Shown here in pieces: positions 37,812 to 48,963 of a DNA stretch of 64,000 bases; the stretch's first letter is position 1; each line of letters starts with the position of its first letter. The DNA is taken from contig CM069432.1 in assembly GCA_035610365.1 (NCBI GenBank), positions 168,824,035 through 168,888,034 on the forward strand, read 5' to 3'. Source of the DNA: Aquatica leii. Lineage: Eukaryota; Arthropoda; Insecta; Coleoptera; Lampyridae. Position numbers and translations under genes: made by a program. Below the pieces are notes generated by a model that worked only from the letters and a program-made list of their open reading frames with translations, was not told the DNA's origin and searched no databases.

Positions 37812-38545
37812 TATATACGGAGTGTTGCATCTTATTTATTATCTTTGGATCTTTGGATATGTAGACATTCTTTCATCCTTCCTTATAGGAAAGTCGTGTA
37901 GTGACCACACCAGTTTTTTTATTTATTTATTATTAAACAGTATAGATTAATAGTAACCCTATTGATCTACTACTAAATTTAACAATGAGCATTATTTTGG
38001 AGTACGTGGCTACCAGTATGGTGCAATATACCACCGCCAGCATTACGACGTCAACATTTTTTGCAAAAAGGATATGAGAATGTTTTAGATTATAAAACAA
38101 TTTTTATTAACAAAGACAATAACGTTTTTTTAAATTTAATATAAATTTAAGATTAAAATGTAGTCGCTCATCATGAATCATTTCTGAAAAACTCTACGCA
38201 AAAATTTGTAATAAAACAACAATGGAACGAGTTTTGGAGAAAAGTTAAATGTAAAACAACTTGTAGATGATCCAACAATAAAAATATCTCATTAAAAAAA
38301 AACTTCTAGACAACGTTAAATAGGATACAAACTGACCAAAAAAAATGTAAAAAATGTAAATTTTTATTACATTGATGGAGATATTTGGAAAACCCAAGCT
38401 GCAGTTAAGGAGCTCCAAAAAAGGATGAACCCCATCATCAAACAATATACATTAACAATTTCTAACGCGACTTTAGATAACATCCACAATCTTTTCCGAA
38501 CAGCATTAGATGGACTTTCAATTACAGTAATTGGCTTAAAAATCT
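37812..38545 (+). pseudogene. Decayed mariner/Tc1-like transposase relic
   Basis: The left end TATACGGAGTGTTGCATCTT (37814-37833) matches the left end of the element at 9484. Inside, 38005-38070 reads YQYGAIYHRQHYDVNIF, which lines up with the conserved QQDGAxPHY region before the last catalytic residues. At about 38365-38530, TQAAVKELQKRMNPIIKQYT and NIHNLFRTALDGLSI look like the C-terminal helices of the same family. Many stops. Weak individually, credible as a set in the right order and strand. Confidence 0.4.
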
Positions 38546-39748
38546 GAATTTTTTAAATTTTGACATCGCCTTTTTTTATTTGATATTGTGTATTTTGTCA
38601 TCAATTCCTTTACATACTATATCTATCACAGCATAAATATAAACAAATAATTGAACAGCAATCCCGTTTTGTCAGCATTTAGTCACGTATTTATTTTTTT
38701 AAATCTTTTTTTGCTTTTGGTTATTGTTTTTATATCGTTCATTGTCATTCTTTTTTGTGCACCTATTTTTTTGATTTCTTTCATTTTCTTTTGGGTCTTT
38801 TTTGTTTTTTGATTGGTTTTTCCGCTTCCATTATTCTCTTGTTATTCTGTTGGATTTCGTTCTTACTATATGTGTATACCAGTTGAGTTACTTTTTTTTA
38901 TCATTTGCATTATTGGTTCTTGCTTAAATATTTTTCTTATGTTTTTATTTTTTATTCTGTCCCACTTAGTTTCTTGTGTTAGCTTCCTAAAGTGTTTCAT
39001 TTCTATAGCATTTATTTGTTTATGTGTTTATACTCAAAAAATTTTTGGCATTTACACGTAGAATATCGCTTTCTCGTAAACACACTGTATACATACGGTC
39101 CATGCCCTATGTATACAGTCTGAATGACGCAGACTGTACGTCAATAAATTGACATTTCATATATGTATGAACTAGATTGCGTCTTAGACTGTATTTTTGA
39201 ATCGGAACGTTTTACGTGTAAGTTATAGCTTTGCAAAGTGTATTCTAACAAAATAAAACTGGTGAAGAACTCTGTTTCCATCAAACTGTTTTATTGTTAA
39301 ATGTGGTAGTTCAGTTATGGATATTGAAAAACATAGTTCTAAGTCATTTGTAACAACCTTAATTGCAAATATGTAGATTTTACAAAGAAATGCATGACGT
39401 ATAAAGAAGTAAAAATTCCTAATGTCATTGAAAGACGTCTAAGAATGCATTGTATTTTTAAAGAATTATCTATTCGTGGGTTGGAAAAACTAATAATGAG
39501 TTTTAATAATGACTCTGTCAATGTAGTCTATTATGTACATGACGCTTAATTTTCTAACGTGTTTCAAAATATACACTTATCTGCAGGTATGTTAAGGAAT
39601 TTTGAAGAAATCCGGAATATTTAACTTTTTGTACTAAATAAATTAAAATTAAACCTTGTTTATTAACTTGTGTACATTATGTCAAATAAAACAAAAAAGA
39701 GGGAAGAAGGGAATATCAAAAATCCATGATTTTTAACAATTTAAATTT
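38546..39748. other. T-rich low-complexity DNA and AT-rich DNA
   Basis: 38690-39060 is strongly T-rich; its long hydrophobic open frames are composition artefacts. A perfect 12-base inverted repeat, ACTGTATACATA (39084-39095) with TATGTATACAGT (39108-39119), is the only structure seen. Confidence 0.45.
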
Positions 39749-40330
39749 CGCTGCCAAGTAGATTTAATAGATTATGAATATCATGCAGACGTCAAATACA
39801 ATTTTCTACTTGTATATCAGGACCATTTGACAATATTTGTTACTTCGCGACCGCTTAAAACTAAATGCACAGAAGAAGTATAACTTATCATCTTATAGAT
39901 CCTAGGATTTTGCAATTCGATAATGGCCTTAAATTGTGCAATAAGGTAAATAAAAAATTCAACAGTATATGACTAGAACTAAATCTAGTACACAGTAAAC
40001 CACGCCACAGCCAGAGTCAAGAAAGGGTCGAACGCGCCAACCAGTACGTAGAGAACATGGTAACTACATAGAAGTTGGTTAATAAAACAGAACAATAGAG
40101 CCAAGTTCTACAATTTACACAATTTATTAAAAATCATTTTTCTGCATTCCATGTGAAGTTATGTTCGGGGATAAACTTAAAATTAAATTGAAAAATTTGA
40201 ATGTTCCATTAGAAGTCATGCATGGTTGTTATAACGGAAGAAAACTTGAAAAATGTTTGATTCATTTGATTGAGGCTGATAATGCACAAACTAAGGTGCC
40301 GCAATTACAACAATCAAAAACTACATAGAG
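39749..40330 (+). pseudogene. Integrase catalytic domain relic (KRBA2/Ginger-like)
   Basis: In three frames the plus strand gives RCQVDLIDYEYHADVKYNFL, LVYQDHLTIFVTSRPLKTKC, ILQFDNGLKLCNKV, HSKPRHSQSQERVERANQYV then ENMVTT, and VMFGDKLKIKLKNLNVPLEV. These are the VDLID and FDNG aspartates, the E of VERAN, and the segment after it, in the order of the integrase domain of the KRBA2/SCND3-like proteins of animals, which derive from Ginger-type transposons and are related to Ty3 integrases. At least three frame changes and several stops make it dead. The matching C-terminal domain lies at 42387-42745, separated by a MITE and other DNA. Confidence 0.6.
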
Positions 40331-40766
40331 AGAAATATTATGCTGAATTTAATCATTACAATTTCATATTTAAAGGATTTGTTTTTTTTCTAAAACTGAT
40401 CCACATTTAAATAAAATTAAACCTACATGTTCTAAAACTTAAAGTAAATTTTTTATTGTAAGCCAAACACGCTTTTATTAAATCATTCATAATTATAATG
40501 AAGCAAGGAAAAGTTTTTGTTAAAATTAAGACTACAAATTAATCAAATTCAACTAATTTTTATAACAAATCACATCAACGATTAAAGTACGTAATAAATT
40601 ACTACGAAACCACAAGTAAGCGTTTTAAGTAAGCATTTATGTTATCACTATTTGTTTCACGCTGGTCTAAAATAAGGTATCAGAAATTTAATTTAAGTTA
40701 AGGTTCGCTATATATGCTAAATTCTTTGCTAAAGCTATGGCAAAGATAAATTACGTGTAACGTGAC

Positions 40767-40774
40767 TCCGACAG
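40767..40774. repeat. Target-site duplication TCCGACAG, left copy
   Basis: TCCGACAG is repeated at 41300-41307, on the two sides of the array-bearing element. Confidence 0.8.
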
Positions 40775-41299
40775 TAATCCTGGGTCGTTGTATCGATATA
40801 TTGATACGTATCGATACGTCGGGCGTATCGATACGCCGATACAAACCACAAGCTCGTATTGATATATCGAAACATCGATATTTCGATACGTATCGATATT
40901 CCGATAGGTTTCGATATTTCGATACGTAGTGATACTTTGATTCGTATCGATATTTCGATACGTATCGATATTTCGATACGTATCAATACTCCGATACGTA
41001 TCGATACTCCGATACGTATCGATACTCCGATGCGTATCGATACTCCGATACGTATCGATACTCCGATACGTATCGATACTCCGATACGTATCGATACTCC
41101 GATACGTATCGATACTCCGATACGTATCGATACTCCGATACGTATCGATATTTTGATACGTATCGATATTTCGATACGTATCGATATTTCGATATGTAGC
41201 GATACTTCGATACGTATCGATAATTCGATATATCGATACGTATCGATACAAATTGGGTATCGATATTTGATACACAAGATTCCGTATCGCCCAGCACTA
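40775..41299. mobile_element. hAT-type MITE filled by a tandem array
   Basis: A 525-base element flanked by the 8-base duplication TCCGACAG. Ends are TAATCCTGGGTCG on the left and, reverse-complemented, TAGTGCTGGGCGAT on the right, an imperfect terminal repeat of a kind seen in hAT MITEs. No coding capacity. Almost all of the interior is the 18-base array. Confidence 0.75.
40790..41275. repeat. 18-base minisatellite, TATCGATA-rich
   Basis: Unit GATACGTATCGATACTCC, about 26 copies; the centre (40980-41150) is almost perfect, and the edges vary (TTTCG in place of CTCCG). Every unit holds the palindromes TATCGATA and ATACGTAT. Because 18 is a multiple of three, several frames on both strands stay open for 100-180 codons (I-R-I-G-V-S type repeats); these are not genes. 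Confidence 0.95.
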
Positions 41300-41307
41300 T
41301 CCGACAG

Positions 41308-42386
41308 TCCTTTGTTTGGAACTATACGACATTTTATAGTAAGTTGTTTGCAGAATATAACCTATAACTCACTACATTAATTAGTGAGTGATTGGAAACT
41401 ATAAGAAAGTTACCAGTAAGTATTGACTCTGATTTTGAATATTGTTTACTTTCGTTATATATTAGAATTATGTCGCAAAGCTTGCACATTTTTTGGCATG
41501 TATGACTTTTGTTTGGAAAAAGAAATTGACGTTACATCTCTTGTGTGCCCAACGGAAAATGATTTGGCCATATTTAAAGAAGGTAAACTTGGGTTGATTG
41601 TAAAGGTTAGAAGTTCGAAAATCCTTTGACAGAAAAAAATAACTTTAAAAGTTACAAGATTATTTAACTCGGATGGTGTATGTTTGACTAATATTCTAAG
41701 TGTAACGTACTATTAATGCTGATGCGTGTACATATTGGGGTCAACGACAGTATTATTTGAATCGGTAATATTACCAATAACTATAATCTAGGATTAAACC
41801 ATAAACTGTAGTGATGATAAAAATATAACACATTTATCTTGAATTTAGCAAATAAATACGTTTAAACTATGTGTATATTTACTGAAATCATTTATACCCT
41901 GAAGCTGCACAAAAGCAAACATTATGACAGTGCGTGCTTAAATTAATACAAAGTGTTATTACTATTAAACCTATTTATGATAAAACGCAACAATCAACAG
42001 AGATAAGAACAAGCAGTACTTGTTCTAACTATGGTTCTTCTCTACGATCACATTAAGCAACTTTTAATGATAAAAGAAAACGATGTTTTCTTAAATTGAT
42101 ATATTATAAAATCTATACAATTCTTTTTCAAAATATTTGTTGTAATAAAATAAAAGTTTTATTTAAGCGTACATCGGCTTGACCCAAAATCAACAGCCTA
42201 TTTGCATGAAATATAGCTGTTTTTGCTTTATTACAGTAAACTTTTCTCTCCGTGTAGTTAAGATAAATGGCCGGAAAATAATAAATGTCATGATGAAAAA
42301 AACTCATCGGTATGTCAAGTTTTACCAGATAAACAACAACCAAAATGCAGTAATTGCTTGATTCTAACAAATTACGATTTTTTAGA
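41308..42386. other. AT-rich DNA between the two integrase pieces
   Basis: Contains an open frame at 41423-41629 with FCLEKEIDVTSLVCPTENDL and a following FKEGKLGLIVKV, loosely like a SAM-type helical domain; too weak to call. Confidence 0.3.
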
Positions 42387-42745
42387 TGTTGAATGTCTGC
42401 AATATTTGCAGTAGAAAAAGAAATATATCAATTGCTAGAAAAAGTGCCTATGATAGATTAAAAACACAGAAAAAACAAATGAAAGTGGTTTCAGACGGTA
42501 CGTATCTAAAACCGGACATTAGATTAATAGAGTTCTCATTTTAAACGTCGGTCAGTTTTAGCAGTAGTGCTAAACGTTACAGAAGATTTTACCGATTAGC
42601 TACAAAACAAGGAGTTATTTAAAATACTATAGCTGTTCAGATAAAGTTCTCCAACAAAAAGAAATTTTTTTTAGATCGGGTGCTACAGCTCAGTCTACCG
42701 GACATGAGCAAAGTTTTAAAAATGTTCTTGTAAAACTAAATGCCA
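42387..42745 (+). pseudogene. C-terminal domain relic of a KRBA2/Ginger-like integrase
   Basis: MLNVCNICSRKRNISIARKS, AYDRLKTQKKQMKVVSDGTY, then RRSVLAVVLNVTED and, after a shift, FYRLATKQGVI. This matches the Cys-pair, the A-x-x-L-x-x-Q-x-x-x-M-K stretch and the chromo-like end that follow the integrase domain in KRBA2-type proteins. The missing LPVPDVDRGR-like link, stops and the shift show decay. It has the same strand and expected order as the relic at 39749-40330, so the two probably come from one insertion later split by other DNA. Confidence 0.5.
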
Positions 42746-43828
42746 ATCAAATAAGACAATATATTATTGCTTAAATCTTACATTTATATACGGTCTACGT
42801 GCAGTCAGGCTATATATGGATAGACTAGTCATTTCGTAAAACACCTAGACCGTTTGTAAAAGAGATGGTCTTTAGACATACAGATTAATATCTTTAGCCC
42901 ATTTAATTATGAACTAGTCCTTTTATATACGGTCTGCTATACATATACGGTCTGTAACATATACACTGTTTCTATAAGTGCATTAAACTTGTAATAAAAA
43001 GCTAAATGTATTCCATTTTCTATTCTTAGCATTACTACTAATTTTAAATCTATGCTTTAAAGTGTTTAGAAGTTATACATTTTTAACATTATTTTCATTA
43101 ATGTGGTAACATTAATTTTGTAATTTTTTTTTAATTTTACATGAAACATCAAACGTCAACCATAAATGAATCAGGTGCTTACCATTTAAACTTAAATTAG
43201 AAAAAAAATTTATTAAACAAAGTTTCCAATCTTATTAAAAGGTAAAAAAGGTATAATGTATGATATTAGTGCATGATTAACCTTAAAATCACTTGCAACG
43301 TTAAAGACACTGCTTTACATCCAGTGGTTAATTTTGTTGGGTGTGCTTTACAGACCTCGCTATACACTGTATCATAAAATAATATTAATTATGATCATTT
43401 TTAAACATGTATTAACTTGTTAAAAACTTTTAATTGAATTTTGTATTAGTTATTAGTTAGATTTGGAAAAGTAACACAATTTTATTATATATTTTTAAAG
43501 AAATATTTTTTGATGTGTCCGAACATTTTTTGTAGCAAATTTTGAACGATTTTTATTGAGTTTATCGGTTTTAGCTGAAATACAGGTATGTAAAAAATTA
43601 CTATGAAATAATTTTAAAATCTGTTAGGATTAATGTTATCTATCACTTATCAAAGTCGTATCACTTGATGTAAAACAAAAAACTTAGTTTTTTTTTCTAA
43701 TTATTCTTGAATAGATTTTTGCTTAAATTTAATGTTTTGCAGAAATTTTCTTATTAAAATTATTAGAAACAATGGCACTGCATTGTTTTTTGTTTATGAT
43801 TTAGTGTTATTTAGATATAGGTATATAT
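42746..43828. other. AT-rich DNA with repeated TATACGGTCT
   Basis: TATACGGTCT occurs at 42787, 42926 and 42944. No gene recognised. Confidence 0.4.
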
Positions 43829-44344
43829 AGTCCTCGCAATTTAACTTTCGATGCACGTCATTAACGTCAGTGACGTAGTTATTCAACCATGTTGTCGGTA
43901 TTATCATGTAAACTTACTGTTTTCGTACATTTTGAATATTACACTGCAAATACGTTTTCATTAAAAGTTTCTACATTCGTAACAGGTGTACTACTAAATA
44001 ACTGTAGAATATATGTATGTATTACCACAATTTAAATATTATGTAAAAGGGTACATCTCGCACAGCATTTACTGATATCAATGGACCACCATTATCTCGT
44101 TCAAGCTCAAAATAGTACAGTTTTGTATCAAAAATAATTATAAAAAACAATGAGCACTTTGACGTAAAAACACAAATTATATTTGACAGATGCCAACAAC
44201 GCTGCAACTGTAGTAGTCACACCAACAACTTAACAAAAAAAAGTCTATAAGGCAATTCCGTATTTATTTAATTTTTACTATAAATAGGGTGGTATGATTT
44301 TTACGTCATTAATGACGTGCATTGAAAGTTAAATTGCGAGGACT
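43829..44344. mobile_element. MITE of about 516 bases upstream of the dehydrogenase gene
   Basis: AGTCCTCGCAATTTAACTTT then CGATGCACGTCATTAA at the left end recurs reverse-complemented at the right end with a single change (about 37 matching bases). There is no coding frame. The flanks are TATA-rich, so the target duplication cannot be read. It ends 285 bases before the start codon of the gene at 44630. Confidence 0.75.
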
Positions 44345-44629
44345 TTATACATATATATTAAATAATCGTACGAGTTAATATAAATTACCTTAGAAACAAA
44401 TGATAAAATTTAATAAAAACAATTTCGTTAATTAAAAATAAAGTAATAGAAATTGTTTTAATAATGAATATGTTTAAAAGTGTAAATACTACAGTTGACC
44501 CAATTATAAATACTTTCACAGTACCTTGAAAACATTTGTACAGTTTCACGGGACACGTATAAATTATTCTGTACGCAGCAAATCCAATATCCAATAATCA
44601 AAACGCTACGGTATTTGTTCAGTTTTAAA

Positions 44630-45552
44630 ATGTCTGTTTTTGGTGAAGTCATAGAAGAACATCTTAAAGAAATGGAACAATGGTGTGGAAGTTTAGCAGT
44701 AGTTACCGGTGCTAGTTCTGGTATTGGAGCTGCTGTTTCTACTAAATTAGTTAAAATTGGAGTAAATGTAAAACTTTGTCCACTATTTAAACAATTTTTT
44801 TTAAGCATTTATTTAGGTAGTTGGCTTAGCTAGACGAATCGATAGGTTAGAGGAATTAAAAAACAGTTTGACAAATGAAAGTGGTAAATTCTATGCTAAA
44901 CAATGCGATATCACAAAAGATGAAGATATATTTAGTTCTTTTGAATGGATTATAGAAAATTTAGGTTCTATTTCTATTCTTATAAATGCAGCTGGTGTAC
45001 TAAAACCTACTACTTTAAAAGGTTAACTATAAAATAATTTTGAATAAAAAATAATATTGTGTTTAAGATGGAACGACTGAAATTTGGAAAGAAGCGTTTG
45101 ACGTAAACGTGCTTGGTTTGTGTATATGCACTAGACAAGCTTTAAAGTCAATGAAAGCGAACGCTATTGCGGGACATATTGTTCACGTTAGCTGTTTAGC
45201 CGGTCATATAGTACCTGAAATACCGTCGCAAGAGCCGAGATTAAACGTTTATCCTGCCACTAAACATGCGGTTAGGGCAATAACCGAAACTTTAAGGAAA
45301 GAGTTACTGCGTATTGACTCAAAAATAAAAGTTTCAGTTAGTATTTACAAAATGCATTGAACCTACTTAATAAAAAAACAAATTATTTTTTAGAGTGTTA
45401 GTCCTGGTATTACCATGTCAGATATGTACAGCGAATTCCCCAATGATACTATTCAGACGTTATCAGACGTGCCAAGATTAACACCCGAGGATGTCGCTAA
45501 CGCAATCATATACATTTTGGCTACGCCACCTGGAGTTCAGGTATTATATTAA
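44630..45552 (+). CDS. Short-chain dehydrogenase/reductase, DHRS11/farnesol-dehydrogenase-like, four exons
   Basis: Exons 44630-44767, 44817-45021, 45068-45336 and 45394 onward are joined by introns of 49, 46 and 57 bases, all GT-AG, with phases that fit. The 253 residues to 45540 show a classical NAD(P)-binding Rossmann enzyme: TGASSGIG at 26-33, NAAG at 103-106, catalytic Asn 128, Ser 156 (HVSCLAG), Tyr 176 and Lys 180 (YPATK), and the SPG motif after it. It would oxidise or reduce a small alcohol or ketone in the cytosol; insect relatives are annotated as farnesol dehydrogenase or DHRS11, but the substrate is not readable. Reading on past 45540 stops at TAA 45550-45552 (256 residues). The family often has a last short exon, and 46488-46523 is a possible one. 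All key residues are present, so the gene looks functional. Confidence 0.85.
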
Positions 45553-46136
45553 TTTAAACAGTATTGATTAGTTTACCTGTTTGTCACATATAATAATATA
45601 ATTTATGTGTTGTGTTACATGAAAAGTTTAGTTGATATTAAACTGTGCGATTTTAGGTATGAATGTACAACAGGCTGATATTTGTTATATCATGAATTTT
45701 GACGTTTAAATACATTTAAAATACATTTCAATAAAGTTTAAACACATAGACTAAAACATGTAGTCATTAAAACGTACTAACAATATTTTTTTATTTTATA
45801 GTTTTTAATAAATATGTATGTGTTATTCTATTAAGAAATATTGCAAAAATTTAGTGACTTTAATTTTTTCATTTGTTATTAAGCATTTTAGGCAATTTTA
45901 GGTGAATTTTGAGGGCACATGGTAAACGTACCTACCATCGATTATTTGCAAAAAGTGGCACAACTGCGCCCTAGATATGTGTCTTTAATTTATAAATACG
46001 TAGTCTTTATATCAAAATAAATATTATTATTGAAAAATTTGTGGCCAAACTAAAAACGCTACACAAAATGAAATGTGTTACTGATTGCTCATTCCTTTTA
46101 CAGCTAGCTCTTGTAATTATATCAATTTTTTTTAAG
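45553..46136. other. Downstream of the dehydrogenase gene; 3' untranslated DNA or intron
   Basis: No coding frame recognised. Confidence 0.4.
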
Positions 46137-46321
46137 TTTCTAGCTCTTATACACAAAAACATATAAGCTTGCGACGCATCAAAGCGGCTGTTTTAGAACC
46201 CCTTAACGTAAAAACTAATCTTGCGGCCACTGTCAAAAAAGTAATAATAAGTAGAAAATTATATTTACCCAATGCTAAAGACTTTAGGCAACGTAACAAG
46301 AGTAGAAAATTACTTGTTTAA
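46137..46321 (+). other. Exon-like open frame, unassigned
   Basis: After a pyrimidine-rich acceptor ending AAG at 46136, one frame stays open to TAA at 46319-46321 and reads KHISLRRIKAAVLEPLNVKT, then NLAATVKKVIISRKLYLPNA and KDFRQRNKSRKLLV. The composition looks coding. There is no start codon and no recognised family; it is not in phase with a plausible ending of the dehydrogenase. It may be a terminal exon or relic of something else. Confidence 0.25.
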
Positions 46322-46939
46322 ATAATTAATACATATTTTGAACTTTCATTTAGAACTTACTGCACAACTATATATATTGACATCATTTTAAAGTAGTAGT
46401 TCCATTAGATTAATGTGAACTAAATTAGTTTTATTTAACATACATAATGTTGTATTTTATTTTTTATGATAGTATTTTTAATTTCAGAAATATACGAATT
46501 TATTGATTTCACCCAACCTTTAATTTTACTTCTACCTTTCAAATGTGGTCGACCTTATGCGTTTTCGCCCGAAAGCAGTAGGGATACGCGATAGATCGAC
46601 GGTTTTTTACGTATATGTAGAAGTTTCTCCAGTTAGTATATTATACCTCATTCGAAATATCTATGGTCACTTGTAAATATATAGGATATGAATCCGTTTA
46701 CATATGTTGAAAACGTTAAAAGTTGCTTTAAATCTTCTTTGCTTAATGCAATTTTATTTCTACTATTGGAAACCAACGTAACCTAGTTACACTTTATGAA
46801 ATAAACAACGGCTTCTAGTGTGATTGAATAATTTCTGCAATCTTTGGCCGATTTGTTTTTTTCCGCAATTCTTAACACTTGGCAATACCATGCATATTTC
46901 CATTGCAAAAAATAACGTTACGTTTAATAGCATTATTTA
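46322..46939. other. AT-rich DNA, nothing recognised
   Basis: A possible last exon of the dehydrogenase (46488-46523) is the only candidate. Confidence 0.35.
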
Positions 46940-47215
46940 TGTCTGTAGATCTTTCTTCTTCTTTTTCTTTGTTCAGACATTTACCATTTCTAGATGTAGT
47001 CCTTCCCTATATTTTGCTATGTATCCCAGTCCGTATGGCTCCTTCACCTTGCTTTTGGTTCGCTCATGCTTCGTTTGCCTCCAATTTAGTATTTTCGCAG
47101 ACTATTTATTTTCTCCTGATTTTATCGCATGTCCGCCCTAAGTCTACTATAGCGTGGGCGCTCATTCCGCCAGATCTCTTATTCGTGTATTCCTTATTTT
47201 ATCTTTTAAGTTAGT
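46940..47215 (-). pseudogene. RTE-like LINE C-terminal relic
   Basis: The minus strand reads NTRIRDLAE, then GGHAIKSGENK, AKILNWRQTKHERTKSKVKE and YGLGYIAKYREG. This resembles the R-x-x-R-I-x-D, W-A-G-H, I-L-x-W-x-P and final D-D-I-x-x-Y segment at the end of RTE-type LINE proteins. Stops separate the pieces. Confidence 0.4.
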
Positions 47216-47249
47216 GTCCAACATGTTTTTCTCTTTATGTGTCGTTGAT

Positions 47250-47695
47250 ACTATTAAATTAATTCAATGACATAACGTTTATGTTGTAGCAATATAATAT
47301 CAGAATTATTGTCAATTACGTTGTTTTTTAATACATTTTGTTGGAGTATCTCTTCTGAGTCAAAAATTTCAATAAACGCTATATTTTCTGTGTTCTCTAC
47401 AAAATTAAATGCTTTTTTATTTCCCCTTTAAGTTTTGTTAATGCTATAGATTATAAAAGCTTTTATAAAATTTTATAAATTATTAGTTACGGTGGCAACA
47501 ATTTTTTCGGGGTTAATAAAATACTTGTCACGCAAAGTTTTCAACTTAAATGCAATATTTTTGTGATCATTTGTGCTCTCAAAACGTTTACGAGATAAAA
47601 ATATTGATGTTCTGGAATATTTTGGATTGAACCAATGACATATTCTGCAGAAAAAACTTTTCTTTGTTGACAAAATATCTAAAATTATTATTTAA
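47250..47695 (-). pseudogene. hAT transposase relic
   Basis: The minus strand reads STKKSFFCRICHWFNPKYSR, SRKRFESTNDHKNIAFKLKT, FINPEKIVATVTNN, then shifted FIKAFIIYSINK, AFIEIFDSEEILQQNV and ILLQHKRYVIELI. The C-H-W-x-x-P, H-K-N-I-A, K-I-V-A-T-V-T-D-N and L-x-x-H-x-R segments come in the order found in insect hAT transposases; the catalytic Asp of the T-D-N motif is Asn here. It is a different hAT lineage from the relic in the tandem duplication. Confidence 0.6.
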
Positions 47696-48701
47696 TTTTG
47701 TAAATTTGAATTGTTTAGTACTGCTTTAAAATTTTTTTTTTTGCAAGTTTTCATTTTCTTTTTTTTGAAATTGTTGTTGCATTTCTAAAACATCTGCTTG
47801 TTTTACTTGCTAGCAAACAAATTTGGCGCTGAGCTTGCCTAGTATATTGATTGTTGTTAGTAATTTTAATTTTTTTTTATTTATTATAGCATAGTGAAAG
47901 TCAACTTTAACACTTTTTTCACTTAATATAGATGCTGCACCGGCATTTTTAAGAACACAACTTTGACTTTAAGAAGCTTGTGTAAAAAAGTTGAGAACAC
48001 ATTTTTGCAGTGTATTTTCTTAGGTAGTATGAGAAAGGTAGTCGAGATTGACATTAGACGAATTATGAAATTAATCTGTGTTGTCATAATTTATTGGATA
48101 TAATTTTTTTTGTCAAGATAAAAATGACAAGTGTTTAAATTTTTGTAATTAATTAAACAAATAGAAAGTTTGACCATCGTAGGAAAATTAAAATAAATTT
48201 ATTATTTGCTAATATTCTATCAAATCTTGAACATTTAAGCATTCTTCTTTTCTATATTATCAGAGCAAGTAAAAAAAAATATCGATAGCTTATCATTCGC
48301 GCATTATTGTATAAAATATTCTATAATTTGAAAGTAGCCCATGAAATATATGCTTATAATAATACAAAATCCATCTTGAAAATATACTACTTACTATTAT
48401 TATCTTCAACTAAATAATATGTCTATTTATTTTCGTATTTTCTTCAAATGCATTAAACAACTACCTGCGTCTCGTAAACAAACACGTATTTAAAAGTAAT
48501 TGTAATTACCAAAATAATTGTATTTAAATATAAATGTAACTGTAAATAAAGAATTTGAATAATATAATTATAAATTACACTTTCTACACAGATTTTGCTC
48601 TAGTTACAATTTCAAACTACGTTAAAAACAAAGTACTTAAATACAATTACAAATTACACGAACAAACAAGTAATTGTAATTAATAATTACTTTTTACGTT
48701 G
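47696..48701. other. AT-rich DNA, nothing recognised
   Basis: No gene or repeat recognised. Confidence 0.4.
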
Positions 48702-48708
48702 GAATTAC
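48702..48708. repeat. Target-site duplication GAATTAC, left copy
   Basis: GAATTAC is repeated at 55831-55837, just outside the inverted ends of the composite element. Confidence 0.85.
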
Positions 48709-48963
48709 CCAAGGATACTAAATGGATAGGATTGCTCGATCGCTCGATTTATTCTGCCGAGATCATGTGACGCGCTGACGTCACGCGGAGACCTCGCTCT
48801 CTATACTTCTATTACAATCTGTATTAAGATGCACCTTAAAAGGCTTCTAAATATTTTATTTGAGTAAATTTGACAACTTTTGATTTAACAAGTAATGGCA
48901 ATAATGTTCATAATCGAAATATTTTTTTTATTAATTAGTTTTGATGTTTTTTTTATAATTTTT

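Noticed and set aside
38813-39061. 82-codon hydrophobic frame resembling a membrane protein
   Set aside because: Lies in strongly T-rich DNA, where Phe/Leu/Ile-rich frames arise by composition alone.
40735-41380. Open frames of 104-180 codons on both strands in the array
   Set aside because: They follow from an 18-base repeat with no stop in several frames; the products are simple I-R-I-G-V-S type repeats.
41423-41629. Frame with a loosely SAM-like segment
   Set aside because: Match too short and general to support a domain call.
46824-47214. Two overlapping plus-strand frames of 105 and 111 codons
   Set aside because: They are antisense shadows of the minus-strand LINE relic and a T-rich run.
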